A program made the position numbers and the translations under genes. This document shows positions 24,320 through 31,996 of a stretch of 64,000 nt of DNA, piece after piece. This DNA comes from JASLDZ01 sp965199975. GTDB taxonomy: Bacteria > Pseudomonadota > Alphaproteobacteria > Caulobacterales > Caulobacteraceae. Location: the NCBI GenBank assembly GCA_965199975.1, contig OZ241340.1:1240001-1304000 (forward strand). Direction: 5' to 3'. The notes below the pieces were generated by a model, which saw nothing but the letters and a program-made list of their open reading frames with translations, was not told the DNA's origin and ran no database searches. How positions within the stretch are numbered: position 1 is the first letter of the stretch; each line of letters begins with the position of its first letter.

Positions 24320-25012
24320 ATGGCCCAGCCCAACGTGCTGGTGGTTGAGGACGAGGACGCCCTCTCCACGCTCCTGCAGTACAACCTCGACAAGGAAGGC
24401 TATCGCGTCAGCGTCGCCGGGGATGGCGAGGAGGCGCTGGTGATGGTCGACGAGCACCTGCCCGACCTTTTGGTGCTGGACTGGATGCTGCCCAAGGTCT
24501 CGGGCGTGGAGGTGTGCCGGCGCCTGCGCTCCAAGGCCGAGACGCGCAACCTGCCTATCATCATGCTGACCGCCCGCGCCGAGGAGAGCGACCGGGTGCG
24601 CGGCCTCGACACCGGCGCCGACGACTACCTCACCAAGCCGTTCAGCATGACCGAGCTCACCGCCCGCATTCGTGCGGTGCTGCGCCGCATCCGCCCCGGC
24701 CTGGCCGAGGACCGCATCCGCCACGGCGACGTGACGATCGACCGGGTGGCGCACCGGGTGAAACGCGCCAACCGCGAGGTGCACCTCGGCCCCACCGAGT
24801 TCCGGCTGCTCGACTACCTGATGCAGCACGCCGGCCGGGTGTTCTCGCGCGAGCAGCTCCTCGACGCGGTGTGGGGCTCCGACGTCTACGTCGAGGCGCG
24901 CACGGTGGACGTGCACGTGGGGCGGCTGCGCAAGGCGCTCAACAAGGACGACGAGGTCGACCCGATCCGCACCGTTCGCTCCGCCGGCTACGCCTTCGAC
25001 GTCGACGAATAG
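24320..25012 (+). CDS. phoB: Phosphate regulon response regulator PhoB
   Basis: 230-residue OmpR/PhoB-type regulator. The receiver has the acidic VEDED, phosphoacceptor in LLVLDWMLPKVSG, T in IIMLTARAEESDRV and K in DDYLTKPFS. The winged helix has LGPTEFRLLDYLMQHAGRVF, REQLLDAVWGSDVYVEARTV and RTVRSAGYAF. It binds Pho boxes such as 23498-23515 and 18049-18066 to turn on phosphate-starvation genes. Confidence 0.96.
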   Translation: MAQPNVLVVEDEDALSTLLQYNLDKEGYRVSVAGDGEEALVMVDEHLPDLLVLDWMLPKVSGVEVCRRLRSKAETRNLPIIMLTARAEESDRVRGLDTGADDYLTKPFSMTELTARIRAVLRRIRPGLAEDRIRHGDVTIDRVAHRVKRANREVHLGPTEFRLLDYLMQHAGRVFSREQLLDAVWGSDVYVEARTVDVHVGRLRKALNKDDEVDPIRTVRSAGYAFDVDE

Positions 25013-25028
25013 GCCTCGCAGGGCGCCT

Positions 25029-25400
25029 TCAGTCGGCCGCGGGCGGGCGCGCGCCGGCCTCGATCTGCGCGGCCCAGCGCAGGCGGCCGCGCTTCAGCAT
25101 CGTGCGCGTGCCGAAGCTCGCCGCCGAGATCGGGATCAGCCACGGCCACGGCACGCCGAGCCCGTAGGAGGCGAGCGCGGGCGCGATGTACAGGGCGTCG
25201 ACCATCCAGCTGCCGAGGCCGATGGCGGCGCGCCTGCGGGCCAGATAGTCGCGCAGCTCCTCCTTGATGGGATCGCCGTCGTGCATCGTGGCCGCAAGCG
25301 CCTCCGCCCGGGGATCGAACAGCGCCGCAGGCGTCGGCGGCTGCGCGCGGGCCGCGGGCGTGGTGACGGCGGCCGTCCGTCGGCCGAAGGTCCTGGTCAT
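25029..25400 (-). CDS. Small membrane protein of unknown function
   Basis: 123-residue protein: a Pro/Ala-rich N-terminus, a charged segment (DPIKEELRDYLARRRAA), then one or two hydrophobic stretches (IGLGSWMVDALYIAPALASY and VPWPWLIPISAASFG) and a basic tail. No family recognised. It converges with phoB. Coding use looks real for this genome. Confidence 0.55.
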   Translation of the reverse strand: MTRTFGRRTAAVTTPAARAQPPTPAALFDPRAEALAATMHDGDPIKEELRDYLARRRAAIGLGSWMVDALYIAPALASYGLGVPWPWLIPISAASFGTRTMLKRGRLRWAAQIEAGARPPAAD

Positions 25401-25469
25401 GCGCCCTCCGCTCGGCGCACAGCCTGCGCTGGGAGCGGTTAGGAGGTCGTTATGATCCGGCGCGCGCGG

Positions 25470-25874
25470 CTAGGCGCAGCGGCGCAGGGCCAGCTCGTCC
25501 AGCGCGGCGGTCTCGCGCCGGCCGGCCGCCGCGCGTTCGGTCATGCGCAGGCGCTCGGCCACGTGCTCGTACTTCTTCTGCGCCTCGAAGGCCTCGGTGA
25601 GGGCGTCGCGCGCGCCCTGGCTCTCCAGCTCCAGCCCGCGCGCCTCCAGCTCCAGCGTCTTGCGACGCTCGGCGCAGCCCTGGCGAAAGCCCACCATGTA
25701 CCAGCCGGCCTCGGCGTCGGCCTTGCCGCGAGCGAGTTCCTCCTCCTCCTCGCGCGCCAGCTCGGCCAGGGCGTCGGAGACGCGTTGGCGCCGCTCGGCG
25801 AGCTCGCGCAGGCGCTTCTGCAGGATCTCCACCTCGTAGCTCGACAGGCGGATCAGGGACGTGGTCCAGCTCAT
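25470..25874 (-). CDS. fliJ: Flagellar export chaperone FliJ
   Basis: 134-residue coiled-coil protein that pairs with the FliI ATPase and the export gate of the flagellar type III machine. Long charged helices (LQKRLRELAERRQRVSDALA, ELAREEEEELARG, RKTLELEARGLELESQG) are typical of FliJ. The ATG overlaps the fliI stop by four bases, and position is the strongest evidence for the name. Confidence 0.8.
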   Translation of the reverse strand: MSWTTSLIRLSSYEVEILQKRLRELAERRQRVSDALAELAREEEEELARGKADAEAGWYMVGFRQGCAERRKTLELEARGLELESQGARDALTEAFEAQKKYEHVAERLRMTERAAAGRRETAALDELALRRCA

Positions 25875-27232
25875 GCGGCGAGGGCTCCGAGGAGGGGCGC
25901 CGGTGCGAGCGACAGGGCGCTCTCCAGCTGGGCGAAGGCGAGGTCGAGGGGGGTCGACTCGGCCTTGGTCTGGGCGAGGAAGTCTTCGAGGGCCGGGTTC
26001 AGCGCGATGGCGCGGTCCACCAGCGGGTCGGAGCCCGAGCGGTAGGCGCCGATGCGGATCAGCTCCTCCATGTCGGAAAAAGCGGACAGCGCGCTGCGGG
26101 CGTCCTTGGCCACGACGCGCTCGGGCGGAGTGTGGGCGCCGGGCAGGGTGCGGCTGATCGATTTGAGGATGTTGATGGCCGGAAAGCGCCCGCGCTCGGC
26201 GATGCCGCGTTCCATGACGATGTGGCCGTCGAGGATGCCGCGCACGGCGTCGGCGATGGGCTCGTTGTGGTCGTCGCCGTCCACCAGCACGGTGAACAGG
26301 GCGGTGATGGGCGCGGCGGTCGTGCCGTCGGGGCGCACGGGGCCAGGGCCGGCGCGCTCCAGCAGCTTGGGCAATTCGGTGAAGCAGGTGGGGGTGTAGC
26401 CCTTGGTGGTGGGCGGCTCGCCTGCGGCCAGGCCGATCTCGCGCTGGGCCATGGCGAAGCGGGTGACGCTGTCCATCAGGCACAGCGTCTCGAGGTCCTG
26501 GTCGCGCAGGAACTCGGCGCAGGCCATGGTGGTGAAGGCGGCCTGGCGGCGCGTGAGGGCGGGCTCGTCGGAGGTGGCGACCACAACGATCGCCCGCGCC
26601 AGACCCTCGGCCCCCAGCGTCTCCTCCACGAACTCGCGCACCTCGCGGCCCCGCTCGCCGATCAGGCCGACCACAACCGCGTCGCAGGCCGCGCCGCGGG
26701 CCAGCATGGAGAGCAGCACGCTCTTGCCCACGCCGGAGCCCGCGAACACCCCCATGCGCTGGCCGCGGCAGAGCGTGGTGAACACGTCGATGGCGCGCAC
26801 GCCGGTCTCCAGCCGCGCGCCCACCCGGCCGCGCGAATGGGCGGCGGGCGGTGGCGCGCGCAGGGGATAGGCCGCCGCGCCATGGGGCAGGGGGCCCAGC
26901 CCGTCGATCGGCTGGCCGAAGGCGTTGATGATGCGGCCGAGCCAGGCGGTGGTCGGCCGGATGGCGGCGGCCTCGGGAGTGATGGTGATCTGCGCGCCGG
27001 GGGCCACCCCCTCCACCGGGCCGAAGGGCATGAGCAGCGCGCGCGTCTCGCGGAAGCCCACCACTTCGGCCGGCAGGTCGGCCAGGCCCCGGCGCTCGAT
27101 CTGCACGCGGCAGCCGACCGACAGTCGCGTCAACCCGCCGCGGGCCTCGATCAGGAGGCCGTTCACCGCCGCCACGCGCCCGGACACCACCAGGGGATCC
27201 AGACGCTCCACGGCGGCGATCAGGTTGCGCAA
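25871..27232 (-). CDS. fliI: Flagellum-specific ATPase FliI
   Basis: 453-residue F1-like ATPase that energises flagellar protein export. Walker A GVFAGSGVGKSVLLSML, the IGERGREVREF segment, Walker B region DLETLCLMDSVTRFAMAQRE and GYTPTCFTELPKLLERAG are diagnostic of the FliI/YscN branch. A TTAA element (27274-27277) sits in the upstream gap and might be part of a CtrA-type site, though a second half-site is not obvious. Coupled to fliJ. Confidence 0.94.
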   Translation of the reverse strand: MRNLIAAVERLDPLVVSGRVAAVNGLLIEARGGLTRLSVGCRVQIERRGLADLPAEVVGFRETRALLMPFGPVEGVAPGAQITITPEAAAIRPTTAWLGRIINAFGQPIDGLGPLPHGAAAYPLRAPPPAAHSRGRVGARLETGVRAIDVFTTLCRGQRMGVFAGSGVGKSVLLSMLARGAACDAVVVGLIGERGREVREFVEETLGAEGLARAIVVVATSDEPALTRRQAAFTTMACAEFLRDQDLETLCLMDSVTRFAMAQREIGLAAGEPPTTKGYTPTCFTELPKLLERAGPGPVRPDGTTAAPITALFTVLVDGDDHNEPIADAVRGILDGHIVMERGIAERGRFPAINILKSISRTLPGAHTPPERVVAKDARSALSAFSDMEELIRIGAYRSGSDPLVDRAIALNPALEDFLAQTKAESTPLDLAFAQLESALSLAPAPLLGALAA

Positions 27233-27433
27233 GGCGGCGGCTCCGGGAAGGCGGCCACCGTGGCCCCGCGTTCTTAACCGGGCGTGAAGCGAGCGGGAGC
27301 CTCGCCCGAGGCGGACGTCTCACTGGAGCTTTGGGGGCGCCGGCCCTATGGTCGCGATCTGCTCGTCGGCTCCGGCGAACCGAAGGTGTCCTTCGGCGCG
27401 GCTGCGACGGGGAGACGCTCAGCTGGAGGCGCC

Positions 27434-28270
27434 ATGGCCGGGTTCCGCTTTGTGACGCTGTCGAGGCCGGTGGGCCGCGGCGGAGCCAACGACCGGCTGG
27501 ACGTGACGCATGCGCAGGAGCTGCTCAACGCCCACCTGCCCCCGCCGCTGGCGCCGCTGCGGGTCGACGGGGTCTGCGGTCCCCTGACGGAGGCCGCCAT
27601 CGCCGAGCAGGAGCGCAGGCTCATCGGCGCGCATGCGCCGGACGCGCGGTTGGACCCTTCCGGCCCGACGTTGCGCGCCCTCAACCATCTTCGCCGCAGC
27701 GCACGTCCGCGACACGCGCCGCCGCCGCCCGCCGCTGCGGCTTCGCCCCGCCCCGCCTCCGCCACGCCGACCGCGGCTCACGCCAGGGCCGTGCACGGCC
27801 ACGCGCCGCGGCGAACCGTGCCGCCGGAGGTGATCGCAGCCGCCCAGCGGGCGCAGGCGGCCTGGGGCGCGCCCGCCTCCATCACCATCGCGCAATGGAT
27901 GCTCGAGAGCGGATGGGGCCGCCATATGCCTCAAGGGTCGAACAACCCCTTCGGCATCAAGGCCGCCAAGGGCCAGCGCTTCGTCATGGCCCCGACGACC
28001 GAGGAGGTGCACGGGCGCACCGTGCATATCATGGCGCCTTTCCGCGTGTTCGACTCCATGGACGAAGCGTTCGACGAGCACGGCAAGCTGCTGCACCGCC
28101 ATCCCGCTTACGCCGCCGCCCGCGCGCAGGTGAACAATCCCGACGGCTATGCCGACGCCCTGACGCACACCTACGCCACAGAGTCGACCTACGGCTCCGA
28201 TCTGAAGTCGGAGATGCGGACCTACGACCTCTACCAGTACAACCGAAGTGCGCCGGCTTCGAGCCGCTGA
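27434..28270 (+). CDS. Glucosaminidase (lysozyme-like) with N-terminal peptidoglycan-binding-like domain
   Basis: 278-residue cell-wall hydrolase. Residues ~18-75 look like a PG_binding domain (AQELLNAHLPP, LRVDGVCGPLTEAAIAEQE). A Pro/Ala/His linker follows. The C-terminal ~140 residues form a GH73/FlgJ-type beta-N-acetylglucosaminidase domain with ITIAQWMLESGWGRH (catalytic Glu), NNPFGIKAAKG and YADALTHTYATESTYGSDL. ATG 27434 has GGAGG five bases upstream; the frame is open further upstream but not protein-like. No signal peptide. It sits divergent to fliI, so flagellar rod penetration is possible, but the architecture also fits phage or secreted antibacterial lysozymes. Confidence 0.75.
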   Translation: MAGFRFVTLSRPVGRGGANDRLDVTHAQELLNAHLPPPLAPLRVDGVCGPLTEAAIAEQERRLIGAHAPDARLDPSGPTLRALNHLRRSARPRHAPPPPAAAASPRPASATPTAAHARAVHGHAPRRTVPPEVIAAAQRAQAAWGAPASITIAQWMLESGWGRHMPQGSNNPFGIKAAKGQRFVMAPTTEEVHGRTVHIMAPFRVFDSMDEAFDEHGKLLHRHPAYAAARAQVNNPDGYADALTHTYATESTYGSDLKSEMRTYDLYQYNRSAPASSR

Positions 28271-28271
28271 G

Positions 28272-28769
28272 CTAGTCCTTGAAACACCGCGACAGCTTTG
28301 CGGTGATCGCATCGTAACGCGCCGCCGCCGCCACCGGGTAGGTGAGCGTGAAGGTCAGCAGCTGGTCTCGGCGCTTGAAAGTCTTGGCGTAGAAGACGCC
28401 GCGGGCGCCAGCTCCTGACAGGACGGCCCAGTCCGGTCGGATCGCGCTGTAGGTCACCCGAGCGCCGTCGCCGCCTAGGTTTTGCACGTATTCGTGCGCG
28501 GCCTGCGCCAGCGACTTGTCGAGCACGTTGTTGGCGCCGAAAACCGTCAGTTCGCCGCCATCGGCGGCCTTGAACGTCTGCCCGTCGTGGGCGTCGAGCT
28601 CTCCCTGCGCCTTCAGGAGGTCGGCGGGGTAGCAGATCGCGTATTGGTAGCGAACGTTGGTGTAGGTCTTCCACGCATGCGCGTCCGCGGCCTGCTTCGC
28701 CGCCGCCGGTCCGCAGGCCGGCGCGCAGACGAGGAGGAGGATCAAGGCTGCGGTTCGGGCGTGCGGCAT
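28272..28769 (-). CDS. Periplasmic protein of unknown function
   Basis: 165 residues with a signal peptide (MPHARTAALILLLVCAPACG, possible lipobox) and a periplasmic domain containing YTNVRYQYAICYPADLLKAQ and ADGGELTVFGANN, a pattern I recognise from uncharacterised secreted proteins. Its stop is one base from the stop of the convergent glucosaminidase. A protective or inhibitory role toward that enzyme is possible from position and localisation, but not shown. Confidence 0.7.
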   Translation of the reverse strand: MPHARTAALILLLVCAPACGPAAAKQAADAHAWKTYTNVRYQYAICYPADLLKAQGELDAHDGQTFKAADGGELTVFGANNVLDKSLAQAAHEYVQNLGGDGARVTYSAIRPDWAVLSGAGARGVFYAKTFKRRDQLLTFTLTYPVAAAARYDAITAKLSRCFKD

Positions 28770-28843
28770 GATCCCTCCACGAACGGATGCGGGGCTTTTC
28801 GCATGCGCGACCCTCGTTGCAAACCGATCGCCTCATCCTGGCG

Positions 28844-29488
28844 TCAATAACCATCCGACGCCGCCGGGGATCGCAGGTGAGCGGGCCCTTGGCGCAGGAT
28901 GCGGCTGCGGACCATCGTCCGCGTCACGCCATACTGGAGCAGGACCAAGACGATCTTCGAGCTGATCGGCGCCACCGCCAGGAAGGCGGCCCAGGTCGCC
29001 ATGTCGCCGTGCATCGCCAGCACCAGATTCGCGCCGGCCGTCAACAGCATGGCCGCGGCCCAGAGCCGCTCGAAGCCGCGGACGAGATCGGCGCCGTGGG
29101 CCTGCACGGGCGCGGGCATGTAGCGCGCCATCCAGCCCGGCTTCAGCATGACCGCGGCCACGGCGACGTAGGCCAGAGTGGGCTTCAGCATGATGAAGCG
29201 CGGATCGTGGAACCCGAGACCGAGCCCTCCGAACACGAGGACCAGCGCCAGGCTCATCCACTGCATGGCGTCCACCCGCAGGCCCCGGGCGCGCCGCCAG
29301 GCGATGGAAGCGCCGCCCGCCGCCACGCCCACCGCGAGGGCGATCCGCATGTCGTGCGTGATCGCATAGAGGCCGGCGTAGGCGAGGGTCGAGACGAGGT
29401 CCTCGCCGATCACCGCGGCGGCGGCGGCGAGACCCGTGCGCGGCGCGCGCGCGTCGGAAGAGGCGGGGTGCAGGTCGAGGGTCGTCAT
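28844..29488 (-). CDS. YciB/IspZ-like inner-membrane septation protein
   Basis: 214-residue polytopic membrane protein (five or six hydrophobic segments) related to the intracellular septation protein family. The conserved core DPRFIMLKPTLAYVAVAAVM followed by LKPGWMARYMP is typical. ATG 29488 (MTTLDLHPA) is chosen; an upstream ATG at 29515 adds nine residues. It may influence envelope or septum function. It is divergent to a membrane LytTR regulator, with ~140 bases between them. Confidence 0.7.
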   Translation of the reverse strand: MTTLDLHPASSDARAPRTGLAAAAAVIGEDLVSTLAYAGLYAITHDMRIALAVGVAAGGASIAWRRARGLRVDAMQWMSLALVLVFGGLGLGFHDPRFIMLKPTLAYVAVAAVMLKPGWMARYMPAPVQAHGADLVRGFERLWAAAMLLTAGANLVLAMHGDMATWAAFLAVAPISSKIVLVLLQYGVTRTMVRSRILRQGPAHLRSPAASDGY

Positions 29489-29631
29489 GGCGCGGTCTCC
29501 GTTTGGGATCGCCACGACCTTGACCGTCCGCTCACCGCTGTCGCGGTTGCCTGCGCCGGCGGGCGAGCGGGTGCGCGGCCGGGCGAGCGGGCGGGGTTGC
29601 GCGGAGCGGGCGGGGCGGCGACACGAGGACC

Positions 29632-30534
29632 ATGGCCCTCTGCAGCCGCCAGCTGTTCGGCACGCCGCGCGAATGGGCGAACCGCCTCACCGCGGCCGCG
29701 GGGCTGGGCGTCTTCTTCGGGCTGATCGGGCCTTTCGGTACCTACGGGCGCCCGCTCACCCTGCGTGTGGCGTGCTGGATGGCGAGCTTCGCGCTCGGCG
29801 TCGCCTTGTTCGTGATCACCGTCCGGGCGTCTCGCGAGGCGGCGCGCCGGCTCGACGTGCCGACATGGTTCGCCACCGGCGCGGCCATGGCGCTCGCCGC
29901 GGCGCCGTTCTCGGCCGCGGTGGGCCTGCTGTTCAACAGCCGCTACTGGCTGGGAGGCGGCTGGCCGGCGCGCCTCGAGATGTACGGGGACTGCCTGCTG
30001 ATCGCGGCGCCGCTGACGCTCGGCGCCGTGCTCCTGCCTCGCCTGGCGGGCGGCGGCGAGCCTCCCGTCGCAGCCCCCGCGCCGTCAGTCGTCGCCCCGC
30101 CGTCGGCCGCTCCGCGCGGGGTCGACCTGCTGGCGATGCTGCCGCCACGGCTGGGGCGTGACCTGATCGCCTTGCAGATGGAGGACCATTACGTGCGTGC
30201 GCACACCCCCTTGGGCTCCGAGCTGCTGCTGATGCCGCTCGCGCAAGCCGTCGACGCCCTGCCCGCAGTGGAGGGTCTGCGGGTTCACCGCTCCTGGTGG
30301 GTGGCGCGAGGCGCCGTGCAGGGATGGGCTTGGGTGGGCCGCAATCTGCGGCTGCGCCTGATGGGCGGGCTGGAGGCGCCGGTCGCGCGCGCGCAGGTCG
30401 CGACCCTGCGCGCCGCGGGCTGGCTGGGCGTCGACGATGCGGAGGGGCGGCCCCCGGCCTTCAGCCTGGAAGGCCAGACGATCCCGGCTTCGGACGCTCC
30501 ACAGGCGGTTCCACCCGGCGAATCAAAAAGTTAA
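29632..30534 (+). CDS. Membrane-anchored LytTR-type DNA-binding regulator
   Basis: 300-residue protein. Three or four N-terminal membrane segments (about 20-35, 45-65, 78-100, 118-138), a Pro/Ala linker, then a LytTR DNA-binding domain with LIALQMEDHYVRAHTPLGSE, LLMPLAQAVDALPAVEGLRV and HRSWWVARGAVQGW. Such proteins regulate genes from the membrane without a receiver domain. The likely target is itself or the divergent YciB-like gene. It lies directly upstream of the ctrA regulatory region. Confidence 0.82.
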   Translation: MALCSRQLFGTPREWANRLTAAAGLGVFFGLIGPFGTYGRPLTLRVACWMASFALGVALFVITVRASREAARRLDVPTWFATGAAMALAAAPFSAAVGLLFNSRYWLGGGWPARLEMYGDCLLIAAPLTLGAVLLPRLAGGGEPPVAAPAPSVVAPPSAAPRGVDLLAMLPPRLGRDLIALQMEDHYVRAHTPLGSELLLMPLAQAVDALPAVEGLRVHRSWWVARGAVQGWAWVGRNLRLRLMGGLEAPVARAQVATLRAAGWLGVDDAEGRPPAFSLEGQTIPASDAPQAVPPGESKS

Positions 30535-30622
30535 CGCCCACGCTTGATGCGGGACTCCAAATCAGATGTCATTCACCAAGCTTCTTCACGTTAACGAAGT
30601 TTAAGGAACCTCGGGACGATTC
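30531..30622 (+). promoter_or_regulatory. ctrA upstream regulatory region: GAnTC sites and CtrA-like box
   Basis: The ~160 bases before ctrA hold GACTC (30553-30557) and GATTC (30618-30622), candidate CcrM methylation sites. They also hold TTAACGAAGTTTAA (30591-30604), which on the minus strand reads TTAA-N6-TTAAC, one base shorter than the CtrA consensus TTAA-N7-TTAAC. A further TTAAC is at 30531. In Caulobacter the ctrA promoters are controlled by methylation state and by CtrA itself; the same logic fits here. Confidence 0.6.
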
Positions 30623-30696
30623 TGCCGGGGGAGAGCGCTTCGGTTCGCACGCCTGAGGGGGCGGACGGTCGGGCGCGATCGGCCTGGGAGGGCGCG

Positions 30697-31401
30697 ATGC
30701 GGGTTCTATTGATCGAGGATGACAGCGCAACCGCTGCCTCCATCGAATTGATGCTGAAGTCCGAGGGCTTCAACGTCTACACCACAGACCTGGGTGAGGA
30801 GGGCGTGGATCTGGGCAAGATCTACGACTACGATCTCATCCTGCTGGACCTCAACCTGCCGGACATGAGCGGGCTGGACGTGCTGCGCCAGCTGCGCGTG
30901 GCGCGGATCAACACGCCGGTGATGATCCTCTCCGGAACGGCCGAGATAGATACGAAAGTCAAAAGCTTCGGCGGCGGCGCGGACGACTACATGACCAAGC
31001 CCTTCCACAAGGACGAGCTGGTCGCGCGCATCCACGCCGTGGTGCGCCGCAGCAAGGGCCACGCCCAGTCGGTGATCCGCACCGGCGACGTGACAGTCAA
31101 CCTCGACGGCAAGACGGTTGAGGTCCACAGCCAGCGGGTGCACCTGACCGGCAAGGAGTACCAGATGCTGGAGCTCCTCAGCCTGCGCAAGGGCACCACG
31201 CTGACCAAGGAGATGTTCCTCAACCACCTCTACGGCGGCATGGACGAGCCCGAGCTGAAGATCATCGACGTGTTCATCTGCAAGCTGCGCAAGAAGCTCT
31301 CCGCCGCCACCGGCGGGCAGAACCACATCGAGACCGTATGGGGCCGCGGCTATGTGCTGCGCGATCCCATGGAGGCGCCGGTCGCCGTGCAGGCGGGCTG
31401 A
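30697..31401 (+). CDS. ctrA: Cell-cycle master regulator CtrA
   Basis: 234-residue OmpR-family response regulator. The near-invariant alphaproteobacterial CtrA sequence is visible: MRVLLIEDDSATAASIELML, LDLNLPDMSGLDVLRQLRVA with the phosphoacceptor Asp, and the winged helix with HLTGKEYQMLELLSLRKGTT and HLYGGMDEPELKIIDVFICK. CtrA blocks replication initiation and drives flagellar, division and methylation genes in swarmer and predivisional cells. The C-terminus ends ...VAVQAG, so the usual Ala-Ala ClpXP degron is replaced here by a different tail. Confidence 0.98.
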   Translation: MRVLLIEDDSATAASIELMLKSEGFNVYTTDLGEEGVDLGKIYDYDLILLDLNLPDMSGLDVLRQLRVARINTPVMILSGTAEIDTKVKSFGGGADDYMTKPFHKDELVARIHAVVRRSKGHAQSVIRTGDVTVNLDGKTVEVHSQRVHLTGKEYQMLELLSLRKGTTLTKEMFLNHLYGGMDEPELKIIDVFICKLRKKLSAATGGQNHIETVWGRGYVLRDPMEAPVAVQAG

Positions 31402-31408
31402 AACCCGT

Positions 31409-31996
31409 CTAGCGCCGCTCGAAGCCGTCGCATACGAAGCCGTCCACCGGCCGGGTGAGTTCGGGCCCCGTCGGCGCCAGGCGGGTCCCGGTCCAGACGT
31501 AGGCCTGTCCCAGGCAGCGTTCCTCTCGCCCGCGCGTCTCGCGGTGCAGAAGCTTGAGATAGCGGCTGTCCGGCCTGTGCATGAAATCGAAGTCGTTGGT
31601 GAACCAGCCGGTCGGCAGGATGTTCACCGCCCCGCTGCGCAGTCCCACGTCGAAGGCCGACGCGCAGCCCGTGCCGCAGCCGATGGCGACCAGCACATGG
31701 TCGCCGGCGAAGTTCACCCCCTCCGTGGCGTCTTCAGCGATGGAGGTGCGATACTTCCGGTAGCGCGCATTGGCGCGTGTGAAGACGAGCTTGCGGGCCG
31801 GCCCGCGGTAGACGGGCGCCGGGTGGTGGGCGAAACCTGGATCGTCGAGCGACAGAAAGGTCCGCCAGGCCGCGGCCGAGGTCTGCGCGCCTCGCGGCCT
31901 CGTCTGCGCGCCCGATGCGGCCGCGAGGACGGCGAGCAAGGCGCACGCCGTGCGCCAACGCCGCCGGCCGACAGGTGTGGAGACGTAGACGTTCAC
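31409..31996 (-). CDS. Secreted protein of unknown function
   Basis: 195-residue protein starting at GTG 31996, which overlaps the stop of the upstream gene (GTGA). The N-terminus (RRRWRTACALLAVLAAASGA) looks like a signal peptide. The mature part has YRGPARKLVFTRANARYRKY, GVNFAGDHVLVAIGCGTGCA and WFTNDFDFMHRPDSRYL, a pattern seen in uncharacterised periplasmic proteins. It converges with ctrA, with only seven bases between them. Confidence 0.7.
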   Translation of the reverse strand: MNVYVSTPVGRRRWRTACALLAVLAAASGAQTRPRGAQTSAAAWRTFLSLDDPGFAHHPAPVYRGPARKLVFTRANARYRKYRTSIAEDATEGVNFAGDHVLVAIGCGTGCASAFDVGLRSGAVNILPTGWFTNDFDFMHRPDSRYLKLLHRETRGREERCLGQAYVWTGTRLAPTGPELTRPVDGFVCDGFERR

